DNA of 64,000 nucleotides from Pseudomonadota bacterium (GCA_021848345.1 JAJZUV010000006.1:1-64000); one strand, 5' to 3'. Positions 1-8,191 are shown, numbered from the stretch's first letter. A program made the numbers and translations. Notes: generated from the sequence alone by a model not told the origin.

Positions 1-115
1 CTTGTCGGCACTCACCATCAAGAAACCCACACTCAACACTCAACTGACCCTCTTGTAGTGGAGCGATTCCATCCTCACACATGAGAAATCAATCAGTTAC
101 GCCGCTAACTGTTGA
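1..115. other. Low-GC junction segment, possible mobile-element end
   Basis: This stretch is visibly poorer in G+C (about half) than the rest of the window. It interrupts an amidohydrolase gene: homology starts right after the in-frame TGA at 113-115. It holds a perfect 6-bp inverted repeat, CAGTTA at 94-99 and TAACTG at 106-111. A short reading frame at 2-58 (ending LTIKKPTLNTQLTLL) could be the tail of a gene lying outside the window. A transposon or insertion-sequence end is an inference; no transposase is visible and the sequence was not matched to a known element. Confidence 0.35.
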
Positions 116-973
116 ACCCGGGTGGCCCTGATGGACGAGACCGGGCTGGATGTGCAGGTGCTGTCGCTGACGACTCCGTCGCTGCACGAGCTCGGCGCGG
201 AGAGCGTGGCGATGGCGCGAGGCGTCAACGACATGCTGGCGCAGGTGATCGCGCGGTACCCGACGCGCTTCCAGGCGCTGGCCACGCTTCCCGTGTGCGA
301 CCCGCAGGCCGCCGCCGTGGAACTCGAGCGCTGCGTGCTTTCGCTGGGCTTTCGCGGAACCATGCTGTGCGGGCGGGTCGGCGAGCGCAACCTGGATCAC
401 CCGGACTTCACGCCCATCTTCGAGAGCGCCCAGCGGTTGCGCGTGCCGGTGCTGCTGCATCCCCGCACGCCGGCAGCGCCGGTGCGCCAGGCCTACTACT
501 CGGGCCTGCGCCCCGAGGTGGATGCGGCGCTTGCGACCTACGGCCTGGGCTGGCACTACGACGCCGGGTTGCAGTTCCTGCGCCTCGTGCTGGCGGGAGT
601 GTTCGACCGCATGCCCGAGCTGCAGGTGATCCTGGGCCACTGGGGCGAGCTCGTGCTGTTCTACGCCGAGCGCCTGGCCGCCATGGACCGCGTATCGGGC
701 CTCGCCCACCCGATCGCGACCTACCTGCGGCGCAACCTCCACGTCACCGCCAGCGGCATGTTCCTGCCCCACTACCTGCGGCGCGCCGCCGAGCTGGTCG
801 GCCCGGATCGGCTGCTGTTCTCCACCGATTTTCCGTACCAGTACCGCCCGGGCGGCGACGCCAGGCGCTTTCTCGAGCACTGCGGTCTGCCCGAGTCCAC
901 CAAGGCCGGTTTCGCGCACGGCAACTGGCTGCGCCTGACCGGCGCCGAGGGGGCATCGACCACCGCGGGTTGA
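116..973 (+). pseudogene. Amidohydrolase family 2 (ACMSD/decarboxylase-like), N-terminus missing
   Basis: The protein reads as the middle and end of an amidohydrolase-2 TIM barrel of the ACMSD/gamma-resorcylate decarboxylase type. Visible pieces are RVALMDETGLDVQVLSL at the new N-terminus, a metal-site His in VLLHPRTP, a second in ILGHWGE and the catalytic Asp in FSTDFPYQ. Family members are usually about 330 residues and begin with a metal-binding HxH on the first strand. Here only about 283 residues remain and the HxH is absent. Upstream of codon ACC at 116 there is an in-frame stop and low-GC DNA. A GTG at 122 could still start translation, but the product would lack part of the metal site, so it is probably not functional. 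The substrate is unknown. Confidence 0.7.
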
Positions 974-1007
974 TTCCCGGGCATGGCCCTGCGCAGCGCC
1001 GGGAATT

Positions 1008-1041
1008 TTGACAAACGTCACCCAAAAGATGACAATTGTCC
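1008..1041 (+). promoter_or_regulatory. Antitoxin promoter overlapped by two operator palindromes
   Basis: A perfect -35 box TTGACA (1008-1013) is followed after 17 nt by GACAAT (1031-1036), a 4/6 match to the -10 consensus. Two similar palindromes cover these boxes: TGACAAACGTCA at 1009-1020 and TGACAATTGTCC at 1030-1041. They start 21 bp apart, which is two helical turns. Xre-family antitoxins usually repress their own operon, so these are the likely operators. Boxes and palindromes are seen directly; binding is inferred. Confidence 0.65.
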
Positions 1042-1072
1042 ACCGCCCAACGATGCTCCCGGAAGCTTCCCG

Positions 1073-1591
1073 ATGGAAACGGCTGCGCTTGATGAACAGA
1101 CCGCGTCGCGCGCGCGAGCCCCGTTTTCCCGCGAGGACGGTGTCCTGAGGAGATCGCGGGAGATCCTGGGCGGGAGCCGCGCGGTCGGGGCGCTGCCGGC
1201 CACCCGGATGGATCTGCACAAGGCCATGCAGGCAGGGCGATTCCGCTACGCAGCCGTGCTGGACGCCCTGCTGACCCGACTGCCGGAGCTGGACGATGAG
1301 GACATCGCTGGGGTGCTCGGGGTGAGCAGCCGCACCCTCAAGCGAAATCGTGCCGAAGCGACTCCGGACAAGGCGATGCCGGCGGACCTGGCCAGCAAGG
1401 CCTGGCTGCTGGCCGAGACGACGGCCAGGGCGGAGGCGGTGTTCGGAGGCATCCGCCAGGCCGGAGCCTGGATGACGCGGCCGGCCGTCGGCCTCGACGG
1501 CCACCGACCGATCGACATGCTGCGGACCCTCCAGGGGGCCGAGCTCGTGCACGAGTTCCTGACCAGGCTCGAATATGGCGTCTACAGTTGA
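1073..1591 (+). CDS. Xre/MbcA/ParS-type antitoxin of a RES toxin-antitoxin system
   Basis: This 172-residue protein has the architecture of RES-associated antitoxins. A helix-turn-helix Xre-like region lies at about residues 65-100 (LDDEDIAGVLGVSSRTLKR). A C-terminal MbcA/ParS toxin-binding domain ends in the typical LVHEFLTRLEYGVYS tail. The ATG at 1073 is chosen because it follows GGAAG at 1061-1065 and lies downstream of the 1008-1041 promoter. The gene overlaps the toxin start by 17 nt, so the two are translated as a pair. By family knowledge it neutralises the RES toxin and autorepresses the operon. An upstream ATG at 983 exists but precedes the promoter. Confidence 0.85.
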   Translation: METAALDEQTASRARAPFSREDGVLRRSREILGGSRAVGALPATRMDLHKAMQAGRFRYAAVLDALLTRLPELDDEDIAGVLGVSSRTLKRNRAEATPDKAMPADLASKAWLLAETTARAEAVFGGIRQAGAWMTRPAVGLDGHRPIDMLRTLQGAELVHEFLTRLEYGVYS

Positions 1592-2102
1592 GCTGCCCAT
1601 GGCCGCGCTGCCGGCCGCGCTGGACCCGCGGGCGCCCCTGATCGCCTGGCGGCTGGACATGAAGGTCCACGCCGGCGCGTGGGACAGCGGCGTCGGCGCC
1701 GAAAAGGTCGGTGGCCGCTGGAACTCCCGCGGAACGCGGGTCGTATACGGCAGCCTGGACCCCACCACGTGCCTGCTGGAAGCGGTCGTGCACAAGGGCT
1801 TCGACGCCCTGGAGAGGGTGCCGCACGTGTTCACCAGATTCCGGGTGCTCGAGCCCGGGGCCGTCGGCATCGTGCAGGCCGTGCCGAACCCGGCCTGGCT
1901 GCGCCCCGGCCTGGTCGGCACCGGACAACAGCGCTTCGGCGATACCGAGCTTTCGAGGAGTCCTTTTGTGCTTTTCCCGAGCGTGGTTTCCCGCTGGAGC
2001 TGGAATCTCGTGTTCCGCCCGGATCTCGCGAAGGGCGGGTATGCGGAGGTTCTTCAGCAGGACCTGTGCCTGGATGGACGATTGAACTCGCCACGCGCAT
2101 GA
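1575..2102 (+). CDS. RES-domain toxin (NAD-degrading)
   Basis: The 175-residue product carries the RES domain. The N-terminal part has the conserved GGRWNSRGTRVVY segment (about residues 46-58) with the Arg and Tyr of the NAD-binding site, followed by LDPTTCLLEAVVHK with the conserved Glu. The C-terminal part reads FPSVVSRWSWNLVF, typical of proteobacterial members. RES toxins (MbcT and Pseudomonas Res) destroy cellular NAD by phosphorolysis or hydrolysis. The start at 1575 overlaps the antitoxin gene; an internal ATG at 1599 is an alternative. The segment FGDTELSRSPF looks a few residues shorter than usual, but the frame is intact. The stop overlaps the next ATG. Confidence 0.82.
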   Translation: MASTVELPMAALPAALDPRAPLIAWRLDMKVHAGAWDSGVGAEKVGGRWNSRGTRVVYGSLDPTTCLLEAVVHKGFDALERVPHVFTRFRVLEPGAVGIVQAVPNPAWLRPGLVGTGQQRFGDTELSRSPFVLFPSVVSRWSWNLVFRPDLAKGGYAEVLQQDLCLDGRLNSPRA

Positions 2103-3532
2103 CGCAGAGACACGGAAAGAATCTCGCGGGCGGCCGTGGGGCCGTTCGCACGGGCTGGAGCGCCTGGAAAGCCGGCCTGCTCGGGCTCGCGATCCTGTCG
2201 GTGGCGGCCATTGCCATGGGCTACGGCCCGATGATCAACAGCGGCGACTGGTGGCGCATCTGTCCCAGCGGTCATTTCACCGCCATGGGCTGGCAGCCCT
2301 TGCAGGAGACCTATCCGCTGAGCACGAAAGGCGCCGTTCCGAGTTCGGTGCTGGCCCTGCTGGTGCAACTCGGGCTGTGGCTGCAGCTGGCATGGGGTTC
2401 CCAGGTCTACTGGACTCCGCTGATGTTCATCGCGCTGTGCGCCATGTTCCTCGGGGGCTGTCTCGTGGCCGCGAGGGCCTGCGGGACCCGGGCCGATCAC
2501 TGGGCCCTGGCCTCGGTGATCCTGGTCGGCGCGCTGTACGGCTTTTATTTCAAGTCCTTCTACCAGGAAGCCACCACGCTGGCGTTGCTGCCGTGGTTCC
2601 TCGGCGGCCTGTTCGCGTTGCGCGAGGGTCGGCCGGGCTTGTTCGTCGTGGCCACCTGCCTGATGCTCGGCTCCAAGGTGGAGAACCTGTTCGTGATCCC
2701 GGTCGCGCTGGCCGCGCTGGCCTTGCATGCGTACCCGCGCAAGAGGACCTGGCTGGCTGTCGCGCTGGTCGGCATGGTGGCGACGGCCGGGCTTTCGTTC
2801 CAGGTCCAGCACGGTGCCGACTACCGCACGCCGAACGACTACAACCGCTACTACAGCGGCATCGGCTGGGCTGCGATGGGCCTCGAGGATGCGCCGCCTC
2901 GCACCTTCGATGCGATGCGCCGCTACGCCTACGCGCGGCTTCCGCAGTCCCTGGGCAAGCCCGAGGCCATGCCCTCGCGGGACGCGGAGCTGATGGGCAC
3001 GACCTACTGGATGACCGGCTACGACCTGTCGCTGCTCGCCGCCGCCGGCCCGCCGGCCGACAAGGCGCGGTTCCGGGAGATCGTCGACCGCGGGAGCCTG
3101 GGGAACTTCCTGGGCTATTTCGCCAGGAACCCCGGGGCACTGCCGGGCTACCTGTGGGCGCCGCTCAAGATCGCCGTTCGCTTCGACTACGGCCTGTCCT
3201 ACATCCGCACCGATGCCTCCCGGACGGCCGGTGCATGGTCCTGGCTGCGCGCCGCGGACGACTTCGTGCTCGCGCGCCTGGGATACCTGATGCTGGGCGC
3301 GTTCGCCGCCGCGCTGCTCGCGGCCGCCCTTCGCAGGAGCCTGCCGGGTGCCTTGCTGGCGGGCTACTTTTTCATCGGCGCGCCGCTGTTCTGCCTGCTG
3401 GGCGACGGCTACTACGAGTTCGAGAAGCACCTGACCTCGCTGTGGTTCTTCGCGCCGCTGGTCGTGTTCCTGTGCGTCGTCGATTTCGACCGGTGCGCAT
3501 CGCGCCAGTCGCGGGGGCCGCTCAGCGGATGA
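2099..3532 (+). CDS. Uncharacterised polytopic membrane protein coupled to the RES toxin gene
   Basis: I do not recognise a named family. The 477-residue protein has roughly ten hydrophobic spans, beginning with AWKAGLLGLAILSVAAIAMGY near residue 23 and ending with WFFAPLVVFLCVVDF near the C-terminus. The long loop between about residues 240 and 380 is rich in Tyr, Arg and Pro (YRTPNDYNRYYSG). Multi-span layout with large loops resembles bacterial membrane glycosyltransferase-like or surface-polysaccharide proteins, but no catalytic motif can be named. Its ATG at 2099 overlaps the toxin stop as ATGA, so it is probably co-translated with the toxin-antitoxin operon. It ends tail to tail with the next minus-strand gene, overlapping by 11 nt. 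Confidence 0.6.
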   Translation: MTQRHGKNLAGGRGAVRTGWSAWKAGLLGLAILSVAAIAMGYGPMINSGDWWRICPSGHFTAMGWQPLQETYPLSTKGAVPSSVLALLVQLGLWLQLAWGSQVYWTPLMFIALCAMFLGGCLVAARACGTRADHWALASVILVGALYGFYFKSFYQEATTLALLPWFLGGLFALREGRPGLFVVATCLMLGSKVENLFVIPVALAALALHAYPRKRTWLAVALVGMVATAGLSFQVQHGADYRTPNDYNRYYSGIGWAAMGLEDAPPRTFDAMRRYAYARLPQSLGKPEAMPSRDAELMGTTYWMTGYDLSLLAAAGPPADKARFREIVDRGSLGNFLGYFARNPGALPGYLWAPLKIAVRFDYGLSYIRTDASRTAGAWSWLRAADDFVLARLGYLMLGAFAAALLAAALRRSLPGALLAGYFFIGAPLFCLLGDGYYEFEKHLTSLWFFAPLVVFLCVVDFDRCASRQSRGPLSG

Positions 3533-3986
3533 CGGCCGTCGCCAGCACCTCGCGCAGCGCCCGGATGCGCGCCGCCCAGGCGTCGATCATGGTGGCGAAG
3601 CGCTCGCCCTCGAAGGCCTCCAGCTGGGTTTCTCCGGCGGCGTTGAGCGCGGTCAGGGTGTAGCGCACCCCCACCCGGGTGCGCTCGGAGTCGAGGGCTT
3701 CGCAAGCCACTTCGACCATGCCCGTGCGCGAGGCCGGGGTGCAGCGCAGATAGCGCGAGCGGTGGTGTAGCGGGTCGAAATCCGCCAGGGTCCAGATGGT
3801 CAGCTCATCATGCTCGCCGGTAGTGAACACCATGCCGGCTTCGGTGCGTCCGTCGGCCGGATGGAGGTAGCGCGGCCGCCAGCCCTCGACCCACAGCTCT
3901 TCGCCTGCGGGCGTGAAATAGCGGAATGCGCGTTCGACGGGGGCGTCGAACTCGATGCTGTGTGCTGCCGAAAGGTGTTGCGGCAT
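3522..3986 (-). CDS. SRPBCC (START-like) domain protein
   Basis: The 154-residue product has the SRPBCC fold signature. It starts with AAHSIEFDAPVERAFRYFTPAGEELWVEGWRP, followed by alternating strands and a long C-terminal helix (FATMIDAWAARIRALREVL). These proteins bind hydrophobic ligands in a helix-grip cavity; the ligand cannot be read from sequence. The ATG at 3986 is preceded by GGAG about 5 nt upstream, which fixes the start. The following LysE-type gene on the same strand ends only 19 bp upstream, so the two may form an operon. Confidence 0.75.
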   Translation of the reverse strand: MPQHLSAAHSIEFDAPVERAFRYFTPAGEELWVEGWRPRYLHPADGRTEAGMVFTTGEHDELTIWTLADFDPLHHRSRYLRCTPASRTGMVEVACEALDSERTRVGVRYTLTALNAAGETQLEAFEGERFATMIDAWAARIRALREVLATAVIR

Positions 3987-4005
3987 GTTGGCTCCATGTG
4001 TGGAT

Positions 4006-4638
4006 TCAAGAAAGGATCTGTCCCAGTTGCCACGCGCCCAGCCCGGCCAGCAGCGCTGCCGAGCCGAGGTCGACCACGCGCAGCCAGGTCGCGTCGACGC
4101 GACCTCGCAGCCGGCCCACGGCGGTGGCCAGGATGAGCCACCACAAGGCCGAGCCGGCCAGCACCCCAGCCACCATCGCCCACGGCGAGGCACTGCGCGC
4201 GTGGCCCGCCAGCGCGCCAAACACCGCCATGAAGGACAGGATGGTGGACGGATTCGACAGGGTCAGCACGAAGGTCCCCGACAGGCAACGCAGCAGTGAG
4301 CCCGCCGGCCGCGAGGCGGCCACGGTGCGGGCCGCCGGGCGCGTGGCGATGCGCCACGCCAGCCACAGCAGGAACAGGCCGCCGAATAGGCTCAGCCAGG
4401 GTTTCAGGCGCATCAGCCAGGCGATCAGGCCGGTCACGCCGAAGGCGCCGACGGCTCCGTACAGCGCATCGGCGAAGGCCGCGCCCAGGCCGGTGGCCAG
4501 GCCCGCCGTACGCCCATGGTCCAGCGTGCGCTGGATGGCCAGCACCCCGATCTGCCCGACCGGCGCGGCGATCGACAAGCCGATCAGCAGCGACTGACCG
4601 AACAACACCCACCATGCGGACCACGAAGAGGAGATCAT
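4006..4638 (-). CDS. LysE/RhtB-family amino-acid exporter
   Basis: The 210-residue protein has the LysE/RhtB layout of about six membrane spans. The N-terminal signature SLLIGLSIAAPVGQIGVLAIQRTLDHGRTAGLATGLGAA (family motif GxxxGPxGxxxxxxxLxxGxxxG) is clear, and the mid-protein TFVLTLSNPSTILSF matches the conserved NPK/NPS segment. Family members export amino acids or homoserine-like compounds. The gene is divergent from an Lrp/AsnC regulator 93 bp away, the usual arrangement for regulator-controlled amino-acid efflux. Start at 4638 is the best-aligned ATG; no strong ribosome site is seen and an upstream ATG at 4680 is possible. Confidence 0.8.
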   Translation of the reverse strand: MISSSWSAWWVLFGQSLLIGLSIAAPVGQIGVLAIQRTLDHGRTAGLATGLGAAFADALYGAVGAFGVTGLIAWLMRLKPWLSLFGGLFLLWLAWRIATRPAARTVAASRPAGSLLRCLSGTFVLTLSNPSTILSFMAVFGALAGHARSASPWAMVAGVLAGSALWWLILATAVGRLRGRVDATWLRVVDLGSAALLAGLGAWQLGQILS

Positions 4639-4731
4639 GGTCGATATTTTCGCCAGGCCAGGTCGGGGCTTGAACGGCATTCGAGAGGAAAATGCCCAAT
4701 CAGCTTTCGATTTTTCAGGAGAAATCGCGCC

Positions 4732-5199
4732 ATGACGGAAACAGCCCTCCAGCTGGACGCCAAGGCCTGGGCCCTGCTCATGGCCTTGCAGCGCGACAGC
4801 CGCGCCCCGCTGAAGAACCTGGCCGCCGCAGCAGGGCTGTCGGTGCCGGCCACGGTGGAGCGCCTCAAGCGCCTGAAGGACGCCGGTGTAGTGCGGTCGA
4901 TGGGCGCCGAGCTGGATGCGGCGCTGGCCGGCTACACGGTGCGCGCCGTGGTCGGCATCACCGTGCAGCAGCCTGGCAAGAAGGCCTTCCTGGACAAGCT
5001 GCGGCGCGCGCCCGAGGTGCTGGAGTGCCACCACGTGGCCGGCGCGGACTCCTACCTGATGACCGTGGTGGCGCGCGACCTGGAGGATCTGGAGCGCTTC
5101 CTCGGCTCCATCAACGCCTACGGCGAGACGCGCACCTCGATCGTGTTTTCCACGCCCATCGCGCGTCGCGGGCTGGTGGCGCCGGGTTCGCAGCGCTGA
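4732..5199 (+). CDS. Lrp/AsnC-family transcriptional regulator
   Basis: The 155-residue protein has an N-terminal winged helix-turn-helix (residues about 10-60, LDAKAWALLMALQRDSRAPLKNLAAAAGLSVPATVERLKRL). A C-terminal RAM/Lrp ligand-sensing domain follows (VVGITVQ...VLECHHVAGADSYLMTVVARDLEDLERFL). AGGAG at 4717-4721 sits about 10 nt before the ATG. It is divergent from the LysE exporter gene, so it probably senses an amino acid and controls export. The 93-bp shared region is AT-rich for this genome (TCGATATTTTCG, CGATTTTTCAGG), but no clean dyad was found. Confidence 0.85.
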   Translation: MTETALQLDAKAWALLMALQRDSRAPLKNLAAAAGLSVPATVERLKRLKDAGVVRSMGAELDAALAGYTVRAVVGITVQQPGKKAFLDKLRRAPEVLECHHVAGADSYLMTVVARDLEDLERFLGSINAYGETRTSIVFSTPIARRGLVAPGSQR

Positions 5200-5318
5200 G
5201 CCGCGCGCAGCCGGGGCTTGTCGATTCCGCGAGGTCTCGCGCGTCGTGGGGGTGGAAAGCCAGGCGCCCGCCGCGTCTGTTCCCTTGTCCCTTCGTCCAA
5301 CCCTCCCAGGAGCCCGTC

Positions 5319-5786
5319 GTGAGCCAGGTCCGCAGCATTCCCGAAGGCATGCACAGCCTCACCCCCCATCTCATCTGCCGAGACGCCGCCTCCGCCCTGG
5401 ATTTCTACGCCAGGGCCTTCGGCGCCGTCGAGCTGATGCGCCTGCCCGCGCCGGACGGCAGGCTCATGCATGCCACCCTGCGCATCGGCGACTCGCACCT
5501 GATGCTGGTGGACGAAATGCCCGAATGGGGCGCGCTGGGCCCGCTGTCGCTGGGCGGCTCGCCGGTGACCGTGCATCTGTACGTGGAGGATGTCGATGCC
5601 GCGTTCCAGCAGGCGGTGGCGGCCGGCGCGACGCCGAAGATGCAGCCGGCGGACATGTTCTGGGGCGACCGCTACGGACAGCTGGTCGACCCCTTCGGTC
5701 ACCGCTGGTCCCTCGCCACCCATGTGCGCGACGTGCCCGCGGAGCAGTTGCTCGACGCCTCGCGCAAGACCGGGGCCTGCGATTGA
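5319..5786 (+). CDS. VOC-family protein (PhnB/glyoxalase-like)
   Basis: The 155-residue protein shows the vicinal-oxygen-chelate fold of the PhnB type: SLTPHLICRDAASALDFYARAFGAVELMRL at the N-terminus, then HLYVEDVDAAFQQAVAAGATPKMQPADMFWGDRYGQLVDPFGHRWSLATHV. GTG at 5319 is preferred because AGGAG (5308-5312) lies 6 nt before it. The internal ATG at 5349 has no such site. VOC proteins of this type are often annotated as glyoxalase/bleomycin-resistance or PhnB proteins, but the substrate is not known. It precedes the YCII/sigma-factor pair on the same strand, separated by 129 bp. Confidence 0.8.
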   Translation: MSQVRSIPEGMHSLTPHLICRDAASALDFYARAFGAVELMRLPAPDGRLMHATLRIGDSHLMLVDEMPEWGALGPLSLGGSPVTVHLYVEDVDAAFQQAVAAGATPKMQPADMFWGDRYGQLVDPFGHRWSLATHVRDVPAEQLLDASRKTGACD

Positions 5787-5915
5787 TCGCCGCGGCGCGG
5801 CGCGTCGCCAGGCCAGCGCCGCCCTCGCGCGGCGCGCGGCCCTACCATGGTCGGCACCGGCCGCCGATCCCCGGCCCCGGCCCCGTCGCCGCGCGCGACG
5901 CCCTCGGAGGCCCCG

Positions 5916-6272
5916 ATGCGTTACCTGCTGATGATCCACGAGAAGCGCGGTGAGCGCGACACCCGCGGCGAGGAGCAGGGTCGGGCGCTGTACCGGGAGA
6001 TGACCGCCTTCGGCGAGCGCCTGCGGGCCGAGGGCAGGCTGCTCGCGGTCGAGTCGCTGCTGCCCGACCGGCACGCCGTACGGGTGCAACTGGAGCAGGG
6101 GCGTGCGCAACTGCGCGACGGCCCCTTCGCCGAGACACGGGAGATGGTGGGCGGGTTTTTCCTGGTCGAGTGCGCCGACCGCGCCGAGGCCGTGGCGCTG
6201 GCGCAGGAGTGTCCGGCCGCGCGCTTCGCCTGCGTCGAGGTGCGCGAGTGCGGCCCCTGCTACCGGGCCTGA
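5916..6272 (+). CDS. YCII-related (DGPF-motif) protein
   Basis: This 118-residue protein opens with MRYLLMIHEK and contains the conserved RDGPFAETREMVGGFFLVE segment of the YCII/DGPF family. These ferredoxin-fold proteins are regularly encoded next to ECF42-type sigma factors, exactly as here: the sigma-factor ATG is 17 nt downstream. The biochemical role is unproven; a link to the sigma factor's activity is inferred from this conserved pairing. GGAGG at 5906-5910 precedes the ATG. Confidence 0.85.
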   Translation: MRYLLMIHEKRGERDTRGEEQGRALYREMTAFGERLRAEGRLLAVESLLPDRHAVRVQLEQGRAQLRDGPFAETREMVGGFFLVECADRAEAVALAQECPAARFACVEVRECGPCYRA

Positions 6273-6289
6273 GCGAGCGCCCGGACGGC

Positions 6290-7660
6290 ATGGCGCGCAC
6301 GCCGGCTCGAAAGCAAGCCACCGGGCGGGCGGCCGGGGGCGCCGAGGCGGCGCCCTTGCGCGGCGCCCGGCCGGCCGAGGTCCGGCAGGCGCTGGACGCG
6401 CTGTGGCGCATCGAGGCGGCGAAGATCATCGCCCAGGTGGCGCGCATCACCCGCGACGTCGGCCTGGCCGAGGACTGCGCGCAGGATGCGCTGCTCAGCG
6501 CCCTGCGGAGTTGGGAGCGCGACGGTCTGCCCGAGCGCCCGGGCGCGTGGCTGCTGACCGCGGCGCGCCGCCAGGCGCTGGACCGGTTGCGTCACGATGC
6601 GACCGTCGCCCCGCTGCACCAGCGCCTGGGCGAGGAGCACGACCTCCGGCACGCCATGCGCGAGGCCGACTTCGCCGAGGCGGTCGACGCCGCGCTGGAC
6701 GACGCCATCGGCGACGACATGCTGGCGCTGGTGTTCACCGCCGCGCATCCCCTGCTGGCGCCGGACGCGCGCGCGGCGCTGACCCTGAAGGTGGTCGGCG
6801 GCCTGTCGGTGGCCGAGATCGCGCGCGCCTACCTGCGCCCGGAGCCCACCATCGCCCAGCGCATCGTGCGTGCCAAGCGCACCCTGGCCGAGGCGCGCGT
6901 GCCCTTCGAGATTCCTCGCGGCGCCGAATTGGCGGCCCGTCTTCCGGCGGTGCTGGAAGTGCTGTACCTGATGTTCAACGAAGGCTACGCGGCCACCGAG
7001 GGCCCGCACTGGACGCGGCCCGCGCTGTGCGAGGAGGCGCTGCGCCTGGGGCGGGTGCTCGCCGGGCTCATGCCGGCGCAGTCCGAGGTGCACGGGTTGG
7101 TCGCGCTGATGGAGCTGCAGGCCTCGCGCCTGGCGGCGCGCGTGGACGCGCGCGGCGTTCCCGTGCTGCTGCCCGACCAGGACCGCGCACGCTGGGACCA
7201 CCTGTTGATCCGCCGCGGCCTGGCCGCGCTGGAGCACGCGCAGTCACTGGGCGCGCCGCTCGGGCCCTACACCCTGCAGGCGGCGATCGCCGCCTGTCAT
7301 GCGCGCGCCCCGGGCTTCGCCGATACCGACTGGGTGCGCATCGTGGCGCTGTACGACGCGCTGCTGCAGGCTGCGCCCTCGCCGGTGGTGGCGCTCAATC
7401 GCGCGGTGGCCGTGGCCATGGCCTACGGGCCGGCCGAAGCCCTGGCGTTGATCGACGATCTGCGCGAGTTGCCGGAGCTGGCGCGCTACCACCTGCTGCC
7501 CAGCGTGCGCGGCGACCTGCTGCAGCGCCTCGGGGAACACAGCGCTGCCCGCGCGGAATTCCTGCGCGCCGCCGAGCTCGCGGGCAACGAGCGCGAGCGG
7601 GCGCTGCTGCTGGCGCGCGCCGCGGATTGCGAGGCGTCGCAGCCGCGGGTCGCGCGCTGA
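6290..7660 (+). CDS. ECF42-type RNA polymerase sigma factor with C-terminal helical extension
   Basis: The 456-residue protein has sigma-70 region 2 (about residues 38-110, AAKIIAQVARITRDVGLAEDCAQDALL...PGAWLLTAARRQALDRLR). Region 4 follows at about 160-205 (ALTLKVVGGLSVAEIARAYLRPEPTIAQRIVRAKRTL). About 230 C-terminal residues with TPR-like helices include LYLMFNEGYAATEG and SPVVALNRAVAVAMAYGPAEAL. This is the ECF42 group, which lacks a classical anti-sigma factor and depends on its C-terminal domain. It is coupled to the DGPF gene. Expected targets are the DGPF operon and stress or antibiotic-related genes; none is proven here. Confidence 0.88.
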   Translation: MARTPARKQATGRAAGGAEAAPLRGARPAEVRQALDALWRIEAAKIIAQVARITRDVGLAEDCAQDALLSALRSWERDGLPERPGAWLLTAARRQALDRLRHDATVAPLHQRLGEEHDLRHAMREADFAEAVDAALDDAIGDDMLALVFTAAHPLLAPDARAALTLKVVGGLSVAEIARAYLRPEPTIAQRIVRAKRTLAEARVPFEIPRGAELAARLPAVLEVLYLMFNEGYAATEGPHWTRPALCEEALRLGRVLAGLMPAQSEVHGLVALMELQASRLAARVDARGVPVLLPDQDRARWDHLLIRRGLAALEHAQSLGAPLGPYTLQAAIAACHARAPGFADTDWVRIVALYDALLQAAPSPVVALNRAVAVAMAYGPAEALALIDDLRELPELARYHLLPSVRGDLLQRLGEHSAARAEFLRAAELAGNERERALLLARAADCEASQPRVAR

Positions 7661-7694
7661 GCGCCATCGACCCGCCCCAACCCAGGGGTCGTGA

Positions 7695-8108
7695 TCATCC
7701 GGGCCCGGATCGCGTGGCCGCGGCGAGCAGCTGCGTCATGCCTTGTGCGATGGCGTCGGTGACCGGCCGGGACGCGGCGCCCAGGCCGTGGCGTTCGGCG
7801 AGGGCTCGCGGGTCGGGGTGGGCGATGCGCGTGGTGCCGCCCTCGTCCTGCCAGACCAGGACCTTGAGGGGCAGGTCGATGCCGATGGTTTGCTCCAGCT
7901 GCATCAGCGGCGTTCCCCCGCGTGGATGACCGAAGATGAGCAGCCGGGTGGGGCGCAGCACCATGCCTGCGTCGGCGGCGCCGCGTCCGTGGTCGATGTC
8001 CGCGAAGATCCTGAGTCCGGCCTCCTCGGCCGCGGCGCGAAAGCGTCGGACGGTTTCGTCGACGTCATGCTCGCTGGCCTGCATGATCAGGCCTGGAACT
8101 TCGCCCAT
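7695..8108 (-). CDS. DUF302-domain protein
   Basis: The 137-residue product carries the DUF302 fold: ETVRRFRAAAEEAGLRIFADIDHGRGAADAGMVLRPTRLLIFGHPRGGTPLMQLEQTIGIDLPLKVLVWQDEGG. The pattern 'FGNP.. GTPLM' and 'DLPLK.LVWQD' is diagnostic. The domain's biochemical role is unknown, although some members bind small ligands or are fused to cytochromes. GGAGG lies about 6 nt before the ATG on the minus strand, supporting 8108 as the start. It converges with the sigma-factor gene, 34 bp apart. Confidence 0.82.
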   Translation of the reverse strand: MGEVPGLIMQASEHDVDETVRRFRAAAEEAGLRIFADIDHGRGAADAGMVLRPTRLLIFGHPRGGTPLMQLEQTIGIDLPLKVLVWQDEGGTTRIAHPDPRALAERHGLGAASRPVTDAIAQGMTQLLAAATRSGPG

Positions 8109-8191
8109 GGCGGCGCCTCCGTGGTGTTGCGGGACGCAGCATGGCACGGATCGGCGAGGTCTGGCAAGGGATGGCCGGAGTGGCCGACGCC

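Noticed and set aside
983-1072. Longer antitoxin starting at ATG 983
   Set aside because: The extra 30 residues would be encoded across the promoter and both operators, and have no family likeness.
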